From NCBI GenBank assembly GCA_003249035.1, contig QBMK01000005.1, forward strand, positions 76,308 through 140,307: DNA of 64,000 nucleotides, written 5' to 3'. Shown piece after piece: positions 8,245 to 16,835 of this stretch. The notes below the pieces were generated by a model. It did no database searches, was not told the DNA's origin, and saw only the letters and a list, made by a program, of their open reading frames with translations. This DNA is from Pseudanabaena sp. GTDB taxonomy: Bacteria > Cyanobacteriota > Cyanobacteriia > Pseudanabaenales > Pseudanabaenaceae. The stretch's first letter is position 1. Each line of letters starts with the position of its first letter. The position numbers and the translations under genes are program-made.

Positions 8245-9630
8245 CTATCCAAAAATTTCTGCAGGATCGGCAGATTGAACTTTGCGTAATGAAATCGCGC
8301 CAGAGATCACACACATAAAGATCGTTAAGAGCAGAACTGGAAAAGCCTTGTCCCAAATATATAAAGGTAATAACGTCGCATTTTTGGTGAGGTTATACAG
8401 AAAGAAAGAAATTGCTAGTCCGGGGATAAAGCCTAAAATCGATAGTACAAAAGCCTCTTGAATTACAACTTGAGCTAAGTATAAATTGCCATAACCCATC
8501 GCTTTGAGCGTTGCATATTCTGCAAGGTGATCGGAAACATCAGTATAAAGAATCTGATAGACAATCACAATTCCGACGATGAAACCCATCACAGTTCCAA
8601 GAGTAAAAATAAAGCCGATCGCAGTGCTTTTTTGCCAATAGCCTTTCTCAAAGTCAATATAGCCTTGTATCGTCAAGATACGGGTATCATCGATCGCCGC
8701 ATCTTGAGTCCTTTTGAGATCTTCAACTGTCAAATCAGACTTGGAAATAATTACTTTATTCTTATCTTCTTCACTAGTGATTTTTCCATCTGCACCAATC
8801 TTCTCCTGATATAAACTCCGAATGCGTTTTCCGTCGGGTTGAAGTTTTTCGCGTGGCAAAACCACTTGATCGCTTGGTTGACTAAGGATAAAGTTTCGCA
8901 TCGCTTCATAGGGAGATGCGTCAGGTTTTAAATTAATCAATCCAACATTAATTAAACCTGCACGTCGGTTATCAAAAATTCTTAGGAAATTAGTGTCGCT
9001 AGTAATCATCGAGCCGTCGGCAGCAAAAGAAGCACCTAGCTCAAACAATCCGCCGATAGTAAGTTTGCGATTTGCGACCTCTCGACTAACTACGTTATTA
9101 CAGGCAAAAGCCTCATCAGTAAATTGGGTTTTTAAGGCTAATGTGCCGCATTCTCCAACAATTGGACCAAACTCTGCACGTGAGGCCCGGTCAAACAAAA
9201 CGACATCTTGGGTTTTAACGCGATCGATGTTTGATACTGCACCAGGCATCTTAAAGACCTTGGCATCGGGATTAGCACCTAACACGAGAATGTTGCGAGT
9301 TTGTCCCGCAGGATCTTCTTTAATTTTCCAAGCTCCAATGCCAATATAGAGAGGATTTACTGAAGCGACTTCTTTCATTCCTAAAGCTTGATATAAGCGA
9401 CGCTGAGAGAAGTTCCGCATTCCCACTAAGTTAGTGGATTGAGGACTGATAATGACCAAGTCGCCCACTAGATTACTTTGCAGTCGAATCGCACTGTTAA
9501 ATAGAGCGTCACGGAATCCTAATTGCAAAAACATTAAGACCACCGCAAAAGTAATCCCTGCGATCGCAACTAGCAGTCGGCTTTTTTCGTAAGTAAGTTG
9601 TAGCCAAGCAAGAGGCACTGCAAAAATCAT
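8245..9630 (-). CDS. devC: DevC-type ABC exporter permease
   Basis: 461 aa with a FtsX/MacB-like layout: an N-terminal membrane helix, a large extracytoplasmic domain (about 45-310) and three C-terminal helices with the typical YATLKAMGYGN and ISGAISLRK blocks. DevC proteins are usually about 385-390 aa. The extra length appears as a charged insertion around residues 235-300 (LQPDGKRIRSLYQEK to VEDLKRTQDAAI), just before the conserved FIDFEKxYW-like block. With DevB it would form an efflux complex exporting a lipid or glycolipid across the envelope. It follows devB by 57 bases. No devA ATPase gene follows; the next gene is convergent. Confidence 0.88.
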   Translation of the reverse strand: MIFAVPLAWLQLTYEKSRLLVAIAGITFAVVLMFLQLGFRDALFNSAIRLQSNLVGDLVIISPQSTNLVGMRNFSQRRLYQALGMKEVASVNPLYIGIGAWKIKEDPAGQTRNILVLGANPDAKVFKMPGAVSNIDRVKTQDVVLFDRASRAEFGPIVGECGTLALKTQFTDEAFACNNVVSREVANRKLTIGGLFELGASFAADGSMITSDTNFLRIFDNRRAGLINVGLINLKPDASPYEAMRNFILSQPSDQVVLPREKLQPDGKRIRSLYQEKIGADGKITSEEDKNKVIISKSDLTVEDLKRTQDAAIDDTRILTIQGYIDFEKGYWQKSTAIGFIFTLGTVMGFIVGIVIVYQILYTDVSDHLAEYATLKAMGYGNLYLAQVVIQEAFVLSILGFIPGLAISFFLYNLTKNATLLPLYIWDKAFPVLLLTIFMCVISGAISLRKVQSADPAEIFG

Positions 9631-9687
9631 AAATTCATCTAGCGATTTTTAAAATACTTGAAACGCAATCATGCAAATTTGCTCGCA

Positions 9688-10944
9688 TTAAGGTTCAATC
9701 TTGACTCTGACTTGTAAATTGGTAAGTCCTGAGACCTTTGTACTGTCATCTAACTTAATCTTGACTTCGATAACCCGCACATCAGTTTTGGCGGCAGGGT
9801 CAGTACCGAGCACATCATTTTTGGCAATCCGCAAACCAATGCGATCGACCTTGCCAGTAATGACACCTTCAAAGGCTTCACTCTCAATCGTGGCAGTCTG
9901 TCCAACCTTGATTTTGCCAATATCAGTCTCATAGATTTCTGCAACTACATACATCTGATTGGTATTGCCAAGATCCATGACTCCATTTGTCTGGCTGACA
10001 ACTTCACCAGTCTTAGAATTGATTTTGAGAACCTGTCCGTCAATCGGAGCTCGAACTTGAGCTAGATCGAGATCGACTTCAGCTTTTTTGATATTGACGA
10101 TCGCAGTTTGGAGTTGGGCTTCGGCAAACTGAACATCAGTAGGACGTACCTCTCTAACGCTGCTGAGCAATCCCTGCGACTGACGCAATTGGAATTGTGC
10201 TTGCTGAATTTGCTGCTGAGACTGAATTAGCTGGCCTCGCAAATTCTCGACTTTGAGGCGATAGGTATCAAGAATGCTTTGGGAAATTGCGCCCTCTTGA
10301 AAAATTGCTAGATAGCGGTTGTAATCTCGAACCGCAATTTCCAATTCAGATTGAATTCTGGCGGCATTAGCTTCCAGCGATTTAATATTTGCGGCGGCAG
10401 AAAGGACATTACCTTCTTGCGCAACGATATCACCGCTTTTTGCACCCGCGCGAACTTTAGCAAGATTGCGATCGCTCTCTTGAGCTTGGCTTTGAGCTTG
10501 GAGTAATGCCGCCGCAGAGCGATCGTAACTGTCGAGAATGGCAATTACTTGACCTTGTTTGACCTTATCGCCTTCTTTGACCATCAATTTCACAATGCGC
10601 GATGTGCCAAGTGCTGATGGGGAGGCAACTTTGATAACTTCTCCCTGTGGCTCTAAACGCCCTAATGCACTGATTGATCTTGTCTGTTCTTTACTGGTAT
10701 TTGTTGCAGGTGCAGACGTTGATGGGTTACTGCTAAAACGTCCAATTACAAACCAAATACTCACGCCCAGTGCTGCTAGGGCAAGTGCGATCGCAGGGAT
10801 TAAAAATTTGTTTGAGCTTTTGGGTTCTAGGGCATTTTTCATAGAAGTTTTATTTCTGGCAGAGGTGCTTGCTGGATCTACCGATATATTACTGATGTCA
10901 GTAGAGGTGTCTACTTGTTTATCCGCCTGTTTATCTACCTGCAT
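9688..10944 (-). CDS. devB: DevB-type HlyD-family periplasmic adaptor
   Basis: 418 aa from the ATG at 10944 (MQVDKQ, with AAGGAG immediately upstream); the ORF-track start at 10992 would add 16 aa. The parts are one N-terminal membrane helix (FLIPAIALALAALGVSIWFVIG), a biotinyl-lipoyl-like half (GRLEPQGEVIKV, KEGDKVKQGQVIAILDS), a long coiled coil, a second lipoyl half (RAPIDGQVLKI) and a beta-barrel with TDIGKIKVGQ. It should bridge DevC to a TolC-type outer-membrane channel. It is the first gene of a devB-devC operon. Confidence 0.9.
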   Translation of the reverse strand: MQVDKQADKQVDTSTDISNISVDPASTSARNKTSMKNALEPKSSNKFLIPAIALALAALGVSIWFVIGRFSSNPSTSAPATNTSKEQTRSISALGRLEPQGEVIKVASPSALGTSRIVKLMVKEGDKVKQGQVIAILDSYDRSAAALLQAQSQAQESDRNLAKVRAGAKSGDIVAQEGNVLSAAANIKSLEANAARIQSELEIAVRDYNRYLAIFQEGAISQSILDTYRLKVENLRGQLIQSQQQIQQAQFQLRQSQGLLSSVREVRPTDVQFAEAQLQTAIVNIKKAEVDLDLAQVRAPIDGQVLKINSKTGEVVSQTNGVMDLGNTNQMYVVAEIYETDIGKIKVGQTATIESEAFEGVITGKVDRIGLRIAKNDVLGTDPAAKTDVRVIEVKIKLDDSTKVSGLTNLQVRVKIEP

Positions 10945-11082
10945 ATGCTCCTTGCCTCTATATACTTCAAACCAGATTTGAAAACTAGCCAATAGTTTAA
11001 CAATCTATAACAGTTTGTGTATGTATTTGGCATCCTACATTAGCGCTAGCTTAGATTCAAAAATACATCTACAGTCTCATCC

Positions 11083-11181
11083 TAAAATACAGAATGGCAT
11101 AGCCATTTTGTGTTTTTAAAACCCTTACTGGGTTTGGTTTTTAATTCACAAAAGTGTCGTCACGCTTTTGTGAATTGGTAT
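11083..11181 (+). repeat. Family B palindromic element, copy 1
   Basis: A two-hairpin element: a first hairpin around AATGGC/GCCATT, the conserved centre ACCCTTACTGGGTTTG, then a second hairpin CACAAAAG...CTTTTGTG, ending in TTGGTAT. The left terminal ATACCAA seen in copies 2-4 is degraded here. Sits in the 360-base gap downstream of DUF3318 and upstream of devB. Confidence 0.75.
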
Positions 11182-11201
11182 CACTTGTCTTATGACAAAT
11201 C

Positions 11202-11261
11202 AAAAACCAAGAATTTGTTGGCGACATGGCACGCAATATCGCTAACAAATTCTTGGTTTTT
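11202..11261. repeat. Long intergenic palindrome
   Basis: Arms of about 22 bp (AAAAACCAAGAATTTGTT...) with one mismatch and a 16-base loop, directly next to family B copy 1. It lies 45 bases past the DUF3318 stop and could act as its terminator, since the stem is followed by T-rich sequence on both strands. Confidence 0.7.
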
Positions 11262-11305
11262 ATGTCCTAATACATTCGGTAACAGCTATAACTCGTCCAC
11301 TCTTC

Positions 11306-11938
11306 TTAGTTTTCGTAAGTCCGTCTAGCCTTATTTGCCTCATTACGCAGCGCATCAAGACGTTTTTCGATCAATGTACGCGATCGCCCCTTCGATGTGT
11401 CACTGAGCATGATTTTCAGAGCGCTACCCAAACTTTTGTAAGCCGCTGGTAAGGGGTACCCATTACGCACAGCTAAACGAATTGCGCCTTGGTCAGCCTC
11501 GACCAAGTTGCGAATATCTTTTTTGCTAGTCCCCTTGCGCCACAGCTGAAACCCAGCCACACCGCAGATACCAAGTGCCAGTACAAATAGTAAGCCGTTT
11601 TGTACCCACAGTTCGCCAACTGCGCCACCTAAACCGATCGCTAGCGCTGCGACTTCCCAGCCATCCTTTGGCACTGCGTCATTTTGGATACGGGCAACCT
11701 CATGCCAATAAAGTAGATTGCGCTGATCCTCCGCCATACGTTCCCAGCGCACCATGTCAACTAAAATCACCACTTCATCGCCGCCAGCTTCTTCACAAGC
11801 GATTAGGGGTGGGCGGACACCATCGGCATTAAGCACTTTTACCCAAGCCTGCAACTCTGGGGGCAGTAAGTCTTGCAGACGGCGGATCTCAGTTCTGGTA
11901 AAGGTATTTCGAAGGGAGGAAGAAGTTGGAGATGGCAT
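11306..11938 (-). CDS. DUF3318 domain-containing protein
   Basis: 210 aa. It matches the cyanobacterial DUF3318 family in the N-terminal block (EIRRLQDLLPPELQAWV, WERMAEDQRNLLYWHEVARIQ) followed by a pair of hydrophobic helices (about 95-135) and a basic C-terminus. Function unknown; probably membrane-associated. It stands alone between palindromic DNA downstream and a 247-base AT-rich gap upstream. Confidence 0.8.
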   Translation of the reverse strand: MPSPTSSSLRNTFTRTEIRRLQDLLPPELQAWVKVLNADGVRPPLIACEEAGGDEVVILVDMVRWERMAEDQRNLLYWHEVARIQNDAVPKDGWEVAALAIGLGGAVGELWVQNGLLFVLALGICGVAGFQLWRKGTSKKDIRNLVEADQGAIRLAVRNGYPLPAAYKSLGSALKIMLSDTSKGRSRTLIEKRLDALRNEANKARRTYEN

Positions 11939-12185
11939 GAATCTTCGTCAAAGTTCAGGATTTTTGGAGACTTATCACTAAATCTAGATTTTAGTATAAG
12001 TTTTAACTACTTGCACTTTAGATTAGATTAATACAACTAAAAAGTTATCTTAAGATTATATGCTGGGTATAGGCTTACTAAATATTCTTTTAGTCAGATA
12101 GATTCTAATAGCCATGCGATCGCTTACAAATTCGCATAGATAAAAAAATTTAACTACAGAAATTTTTATTTAAAAATATTGCTTC

Positions 12186-12779
12186 TCATTCAGGAAATAG
12201 GCGGAGTTCTGACGTTGGGGAATTAAGAAATAAGTTCGCCCGTTCGATCACAGGTGATGACACTTGAATTTGCTTGAGCGTGACTAATCCTTCTTGGACA
12301 AAAGATTGACACAACGCAGCGTTGTTGCCTTTATTAAAAGTCGTCTCATAAAAGACTTCACGAATACCCGCCGATACCACTAGTTTTAAACAAGAGATAC
12401 ATGGCTCCAAAGTTACATAAATACTTGCGCCATCGGTGGAAATACCATGTTTAGCTGCTTGGGCGATCGCATTGGCTTCGGCATGAACTGCCCTTGAGGG
12501 AAAATCTTTGTTAACGGTGCAATTACTCATCTCTGGATAGCAATACCCTTGAGTAGTGCAATGTACTGAACCTGAGGGGGAGCCGTTATAGCCTGTAGCA
12601 AGTACCTGCTTGTTTTTGACAATTACTGCCCCAACTGGAAAAGCTAAACAGGTCGATCGCATTGCGGCAAGCTTGGTCAGCAGCATAAAGTATTCGTCCC
12701 ATGTTGGGCGTTGTTGGAATGCGGCGCTGTCGATCGATTCGGGCATGGGTAATAGACCTGTTGGTAAATAAGACGACAT
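12186..12779 (-). CDS. dCMP deaminase / cytidine-deoxycytidylate deaminase family
   Basis: 197 aa with zinc-deaminase motifs HAEAN (zinc His and catalytic Glu) and PCISC (two zinc Cys). Between them is the longer insertion with Cys/His residues (SVHCTTQGYCYPEMSNC) typical of dCMP deaminases that bind a second zinc. It should convert dCMP to dUMP for dTTP synthesis. The N-terminal RPTWDEYFMLLTKLAAMRSTC is the usual family opening. Single gene; the ATG lies 47 bases from a family A repeat. Confidence 0.88.
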   Translation of the reverse strand: MSSYLPTGLLPMPESIDSAAFQQRPTWDEYFMLLTKLAAMRSTCLAFPVGAVIVKNKQVLATGYNGSPSGSVHCTTQGYCYPEMSNCTVNKDFPSRAVHAEANAIAQAAKHGISTDGASIYVTLEPCISCLKLVVSAGIREVFYETTFNKGNNAALCQSFVQEGLVTLKQIQVSSPVIERANLFLNSPTSELRLFPE

Positions 12780-12825
12780 AAAAACAGTGGCAAAAAACTA
12801 AATCAAATTTCTCTGAAACTATTTC

Positions 12826-12928
12826 TAAGTACTTGTGCAAAATAAATTACCCAAACCAGTAAAATTGCGCCCCTACGGGGCGCAATTTTACGGGTTTGGA
12901 TGTGTAATTAATTATGTACATCTACTTA
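12826..12928 (-). repeat. Family A palindromic element, copy 1
   Basis: A 103-bp element read on the minus strand: TAAGTAGATGT left end, AATTAATTA, a central hairpin with GCGCCCC...GGGGCGC stem, then AATTTATTTTG and ACAAGTACTTA right end. It lies between the deaminase promoter side and the 3' end of the TetR-zinc-ribbon ORF. Confidence 0.85.
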
Positions 12929-12967
12929 GCTCTTTTCTTATACCCCACTTCTCCATCAACAAATTAT

Positions 12968-13072
12968 TTACTGCAAGAATTGTTTTCTGCAATCCTTGCA
13001 TAGATAACATTGCTTTCCTCTACGTTGACCATTTTTGGATATTTGCTTAGAATAACAGTGAGGGCATATCAT
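12968..13072 (-). mobile_element. IS1-type transposase N-terminal remnant (zinc ribbon)
   Basis: The last 35 codons of the TetR ORF, starting at an internal ATG, encode CPHC...CKDC with KNGQRRGKQCY between, the usual opening of IS1-family transposases in cyanobacteria. The rest of the transposase is absent: the frame stops after KQFLQ and a family A repeat begins 40 bases on. No inverted repeats of a complete IS were found. Confidence 0.65.
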
Positions 13073-13756
13073 TACCTTCATTACATTACTCAGTTTATCC
13101 CCAACTATATCGCCAACATAAGGCTCTAAGTAAGCCGCTAGCAAATCTTCAATTTCCTTAGCTAGCATTTGTCGGCGTTGTAAATCGGGATTGCGAAGAG
13201 CTGACAAAATTACAGCATTACTACTATGAACACAAACCTCAGATATTAGGCTTAACTGCAAGTCATTTAACAATGGATTTCTATGCCGCAAAATATCCGC
13301 CAGAAAGTTGATGGCTTCTTGAGTCATGCTTTCATCAATAGACTGAAAGACTTGGCGGTTCGTATAAAACTGGATAAACATTACTCGCGATACGGGATTC
13401 TCAAATAGTTGCGAAATAGCTTTGACCAGCAAATTGAGCATCTGCCGTAGTGGTAATGAGACTATTGCTTCAACATCTGTCTGTGCCCACATCGCTTTGA
13501 CCCTCTCCGTATGGCGCAATTCCATGGTGTTGAAAATACTTTCCTTGTCGGGGAAAAATTGATAAAGGGAGCCAACAGCTGTGCCTGCTTCGGCTGCGAT
13601 CTGATGGGTAGTTGCGGCTTCGTATCCCACCTCATCAAATACAGATGCGGCAGCTTCTAAAATTTTTTCAACGCGAGCTTTACCTCGTTTTTGGCTAGGT
13701 TGGCGGCGCAAGCCATCAGTGGATTTATTGGTTGACAAATACGAATCATTCGTCAT
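12968..13756 (-). CDS. TetR/AcrR-family regulator with an appended transposase-type zinc ribbon
   Basis: 262 aa. Residues about 25-75 form a TetR HTH (KILEAAASVFDEVGYEAATTHQIAAEAGTAVGSLYQFFPDK). The middle is a TetR-type helical ligand domain. The last 34 residues (MICPHCYSKQISKNGQRRG..., four Cys in two CxxC pairs) look like the N-terminal zinc ribbon of an IS1-type transposase rather than any TetR part. The fusion probably arose when a transposon end replaced the original stop codon. It is divergent from the Rieske oxygenase gene with 65 bases between, so it probably regulates that gene and itself. Confidence 0.82.
   Translation of the reverse strand: MTNDSYLSTNKSTDGLRRQPSQKRGKARVEKILEAAASVFDEVGYEAATTHQIAAEAGTAVGSLYQFFPDKESIFNTMELRHTERVKAMWAQTDVEAIVSLPLRQMLNLLVKAISQLFENPVSRVMFIQFYTNRQVFQSIDESMTQEAINFLADILRHRNPLLNDLQLSLISEVCVHSSNAVILSALRNPDLQRRQMLAKEIEDLLAAYLEPYVGDIVGDKLSNVMKVMICPHCYSKQISKNGQRRGKQCYLCKDCRKQFLQ
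13741..13753. promoter_or_regulatory. Possible TetR operator palindrome
   Basis: ACGAATCATTCGT is a perfect 13-base palindrome lying over codons 2-6 of the TetR gene, next to the divergent TetR/Rieske promoter region. This suits an autoregulatory operator, but short palindromes also arise by chance. Confidence 0.3.
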
Positions 13757-13821
13757 ATATTCAAAAGCGACAAATTATTCATGATTTTATAAATATTTAA
13801 CTATATCGAGAGGAGATAGTC

Positions 13822-14814
13822 ATGGCTTCTATGCTACAGGGCGCACCTTGGTTGATTTCCCATACCTCTATGTTATCAACTAATCAGCCACGCAAAATCT
13901 CTGTATATGGTAATGATTATGTAATGTGGAAAGATGCTAGGCGCAATATTCACGCATTGCCGAATGCATGTCCTCATATGGGAGCGATGTTGTCTGAGGG
14001 ATGGGGTGAAATAGAAAGTAATGGCGAAAGCGCGATCGCTTGTCCGTTCCATGCCTTGCGTTTTGATGCATCAGGCTGCACGATGCTACCAGATGCTCAT
14101 AAAAAAACTTTGCCACTTTTGAAACCCTTGGAGCTAATAGTTCAGGGTGAGTTCATCTGGACTTATGGGGGATGTGAACCGAAAGTTGAGATTCCCACTG
14201 CATTGAATGAGATTGCGAAAAACTATGGGTTTATTGGTCATACAGGCGATCGCAGTATCGAAACAGATTTGTTGACGATGCTGCTGAATATGCATGACTA
14301 CAATCACCAAAACGGAACGCATCGAGAATTGTTTCGGATTACAGAAGTTCAATTCCATCAATTTATCGATCAAGGGCATTTATCTCATGCCTTTTACGAG
14401 ATGCCAACTGCTCCCTATAGCTTGATCGAAAAAATCAAAAAGCCAGATTTATTTCTTTTGCCAACTACCTTAAAGGCTCATTTAGAAAATCATTTTCCAT
14501 CGCTAGTAATTTTTCATGGTGAGACGGATCTAGGCAAAGTTGCCCAATGTCATATTTTTGTGCCAGAGGCTGAAAATCGCACCCGCACCTATATTTTGAT
14601 GTTTGGTATACCTAAGCATCCAATGTTCAAGATTTTTGGCAGCACTTTTTTGAATTTCGCTAAAGTTGTGGTCGATCAAGATGCGGATATTCTCGGCAAG
14701 ATTTATCCTAATTCGCCACAGAAAGTAAAGCTCAACAATGAGGTGGGGATGGATTGGGTAAAAAGGAATTTTGCGAGTTTCCCGACTGTAGTTGAGCCTA
14801 GTCTGTCGAAATAA
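13822..14814 (+). CDS. Rieske [2Fe-2S] non-heme iron oxygenase
   Basis: 330 aa. The Rieske cluster ligands are visible as CPHMGA and CPFHALRF (C-x-H...C-x2-H). The catalytic iron site appears as NMHDYNHQNGTHRE, giving the H-x4-H pair with a nearby Asp. The C-terminal half resembles oxygenase alpha subunits related to the Rieske monooxygenases of pigment and sterol metabolism. The substrate cannot be told. GAGGAGA precedes the ATG. A TetR-type gene is transcribed divergently, so expression is probably inducible by a small molecule. Confidence 0.85.
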   Translation: MASMLQGAPWLISHTSMLSTNQPRKISVYGNDYVMWKDARRNIHALPNACPHMGAMLSEGWGEIESNGESAIACPFHALRFDASGCTMLPDAHKKTLPLLKPLELIVQGEFIWTYGGCEPKVEIPTALNEIAKNYGFIGHTGDRSIETDLLTMLLNMHDYNHQNGTHRELFRITEVQFHQFIDQGHLSHAFYEMPTAPYSLIEKIKKPDLFLLPTTLKAHLENHFPSLVIFHGETDLGKVAQCHIFVPEAENRTRTYILMFGIPKHPMFKIFGSTFLNFAKVVVDQDADILGKIYPNSPQKVKLNNEVGMDWVKRNFASFPTVVEPSLSK

Positions 14815-14843
14815 GCGATCACATCCAAGAGGCTAATCTGAGC

Positions 14844-16796
14844 CTAATCGCTAGAATTATTTTCGATAGCAATCGGTTCAATTTCATCAGCAGGAGTAAA
14901 ACCGAAAATCTGAGCATAGAAATAGAACTCACCATCAAGGGCGCGTTTGATATTTTCAGCTTTACGGAAACCATGTTGTTCGCCTTCAAAGAGAACATAG
15001 GCAACAGGCAAACCTTTTTTACGTAAAGCATCCACCATCATTTCGGCTTGATTTGGTGGCACGACTTTATCTTCAAGACCTTGGAAGAAGGCGATCGCAC
15101 AGGAAAGTTTTTCGGTGAAATGAATTGGCGATCGTTGAATGTAAATTTCCTTCTGTTCGGGATATTTACCGATTAGGCTATCGAGATAGCGCGACTCAAA
15201 TTTATGGGTATCCATAGCAAGAGCTTCAAGATCGCAAATGCCATAATGACTCGCCCCTGCTTTGAAATCATCGCGAAATGTCAAGGCGCAAAGTGTCGTA
15301 TAGCCGCCAGCACTTCCTCCCGAAATCGCAAGGCGATCGCCATCCACCAAACCCTTGTCTGCAAGGAATTTTGCACCATTAGCGCAATCATCAACATCAA
15401 CGATACCCCAATTCCCTTTAAGGCGATCGCGATATTCGCGTCCATAGCCAGTGCTGCCGCCGTAGTTTACATCTAGCACTGCAAAACCACGACTTGTCCA
15501 ATATTGAATGCCAAGGCTCAAACTTCCTGAAGTCGAAGCGGTGGGACCACCATGACTTTTGACTAACAAAGGTGGTTTTCCGGAATCCTCTGTTTGAAAA
15601 TCTTTGTTTTTTGGAGGATAGAATAAACCATAGGATGTCTTCCCATTTTCGGTGGGAAACTCTATCGGCTGAGCGGCGGAAATATAGTCTGGGTCAAGTT
15701 GTAGATCTGAGGCAACACGGATTTTCTGCCAAGTTCCTGTTGGCAAATCCAGTAAGACAATCGCAGTTGGTTCCGTTGCTGAACCACCATGAAAAACAGC
15801 GCGATCGCCTTCGCAATGCAATCCAGAAATGGAACTAAAAGGCGTAGAGATTTCTTGTAAACCTACATCAAGATTGGCAGGATCGAGAATTGCTAAATGA
15901 GATTTACCATGTTCTGTATAGGAACAAAGAATTTTGCCATCACCTGTAACGTCATAGGTGGTCATCCCAAATACCCACTGCGGTAGCCCAAACTCAGCAG
16001 ACTTGGGACAGAGAGATTCAATAGCAATATCTTCTACTGAAGTCCGATATAGGTTCCACCAGCCTGTGCGATCGCTAACAAAGTAGAGCTTTCCATCGGG
16101 CGACCATTCTGGCTGGAATATAGATTCCTCAATGCCTCCTGCGATCAATTGCGGATTTTGAATCTTGAGAACGCCTGTATCTGATTCCGCAAGATCGGCA
16201 ACCCAAAGTTCGGTTCCATCCCAAGGCATATTCGGGTGATTCCAACTAATCCATGCAAGTTTATCACCAGTAGAATTGAGTCTTGGCGAAGCATAAAAAT
16301 CTGCTCCTGTGACCAATACCTGAATATCTTCGCCGTTGCTGGTATCTACCGCCACCAAAGTATTAATCGGTTCACCGCCACTCGTATGGTCTTCGCGCAC
16401 ACAAATCAACTTGCCATAAATCCGGTTCCAAACAAAATCGGCATAGCGATAAGCGCTTTCGGTCGTCAGAAGTTTGCACGAACTGCCGCCAATTTTACGA
16501 TAAATGCGGCGATCGCTAAAGTTGGAAAAATAAATGCGTCCATCGCTTACCAGATATTCGCCGCCGCCGTATTCATGGACTAGCGATCGCACATTGAGCG
16601 ATGCGGGTGTCATTTCGCGGTAATTGCCCTCTGCGTCATAGCGCATGAGTACGTTTCGCCCTGCTTCCTGTGGTCTGCCTTCATTCCAATAGACATTACC
16701 TCCATCGATAGCGATCGCCCCGAGGCGGATACTACTAGAAACGATCAAGTCAGAACTAATTGGCGATTTCCAAGAACCGTAGGGCGCGAGAGGCAT
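14844..16796 (-). CDS. S9 family serine peptidase (prolyl oligopeptidase type)
   Basis: 650 aa, the usual length. The N-terminal two thirds is a beta-propeller with WD-like repeats (SPDGKLYFVSDRTGWWNLY). The C-terminal alpha/beta hydrolase has the nucleophile elbow SGGSAGG, the Asp in GLEDKVVPP and the His in GEQHGFR. Likely an acylaminoacyl- or dipeptidyl-peptidase. No signal peptide. It is the last gene of a DUF1361-CHAD-peptidase run (gaps 5 and 39 bases). Confidence 0.9.
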   Translation of the reverse strand: MPLAPYGSWKSPISSDLIVSSSIRLGAIAIDGGNVYWNEGRPQEAGRNVLMRYDAEGNYREMTPASLNVRSLVHEYGGGEYLVSDGRIYFSNFSDRRIYRKIGGSSCKLLTTESAYRYADFVWNRIYGKLICVREDHTSGGEPINTLVAVDTSNGEDIQVLVTGADFYASPRLNSTGDKLAWISWNHPNMPWDGTELWVADLAESDTGVLKIQNPQLIAGGIEESIFQPEWSPDGKLYFVSDRTGWWNLYRTSVEDIAIESLCPKSAEFGLPQWVFGMTTYDVTGDGKILCSYTEHGKSHLAILDPANLDVGLQEISTPFSSISGLHCEGDRAVFHGGSATEPTAIVLLDLPTGTWQKIRVASDLQLDPDYISAAQPIEFPTENGKTSYGLFYPPKNKDFQTEDSGKPPLLVKSHGGPTASTSGSLSLGIQYWTSRGFAVLDVNYGGSTGYGREYRDRLKGNWGIVDVDDCANGAKFLADKGLVDGDRLAISGGSAGGYTTLCALTFRDDFKAGASHYGICDLEALAMDTHKFESRYLDSLIGKYPEQKEIYIQRSPIHFTEKLSCAIAFFQGLEDKVVPPNQAEMMVDALRKKGLPVAYVLFEGEQHGFRKAENIKRALDGEFYFYAQIFGFTPADEIEPIAIENNSSD

Positions 16797-16835
16797 AATT
16801 TTATGGTGATTGTGGCAAACTATCTATTGAAATGA

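Noticed and set aside
8527-9349. Plus-strand ORFs opposite devC (8527-8814, 8993-9349)
   Set aside because: Shadows of a strongly supported permease gene.
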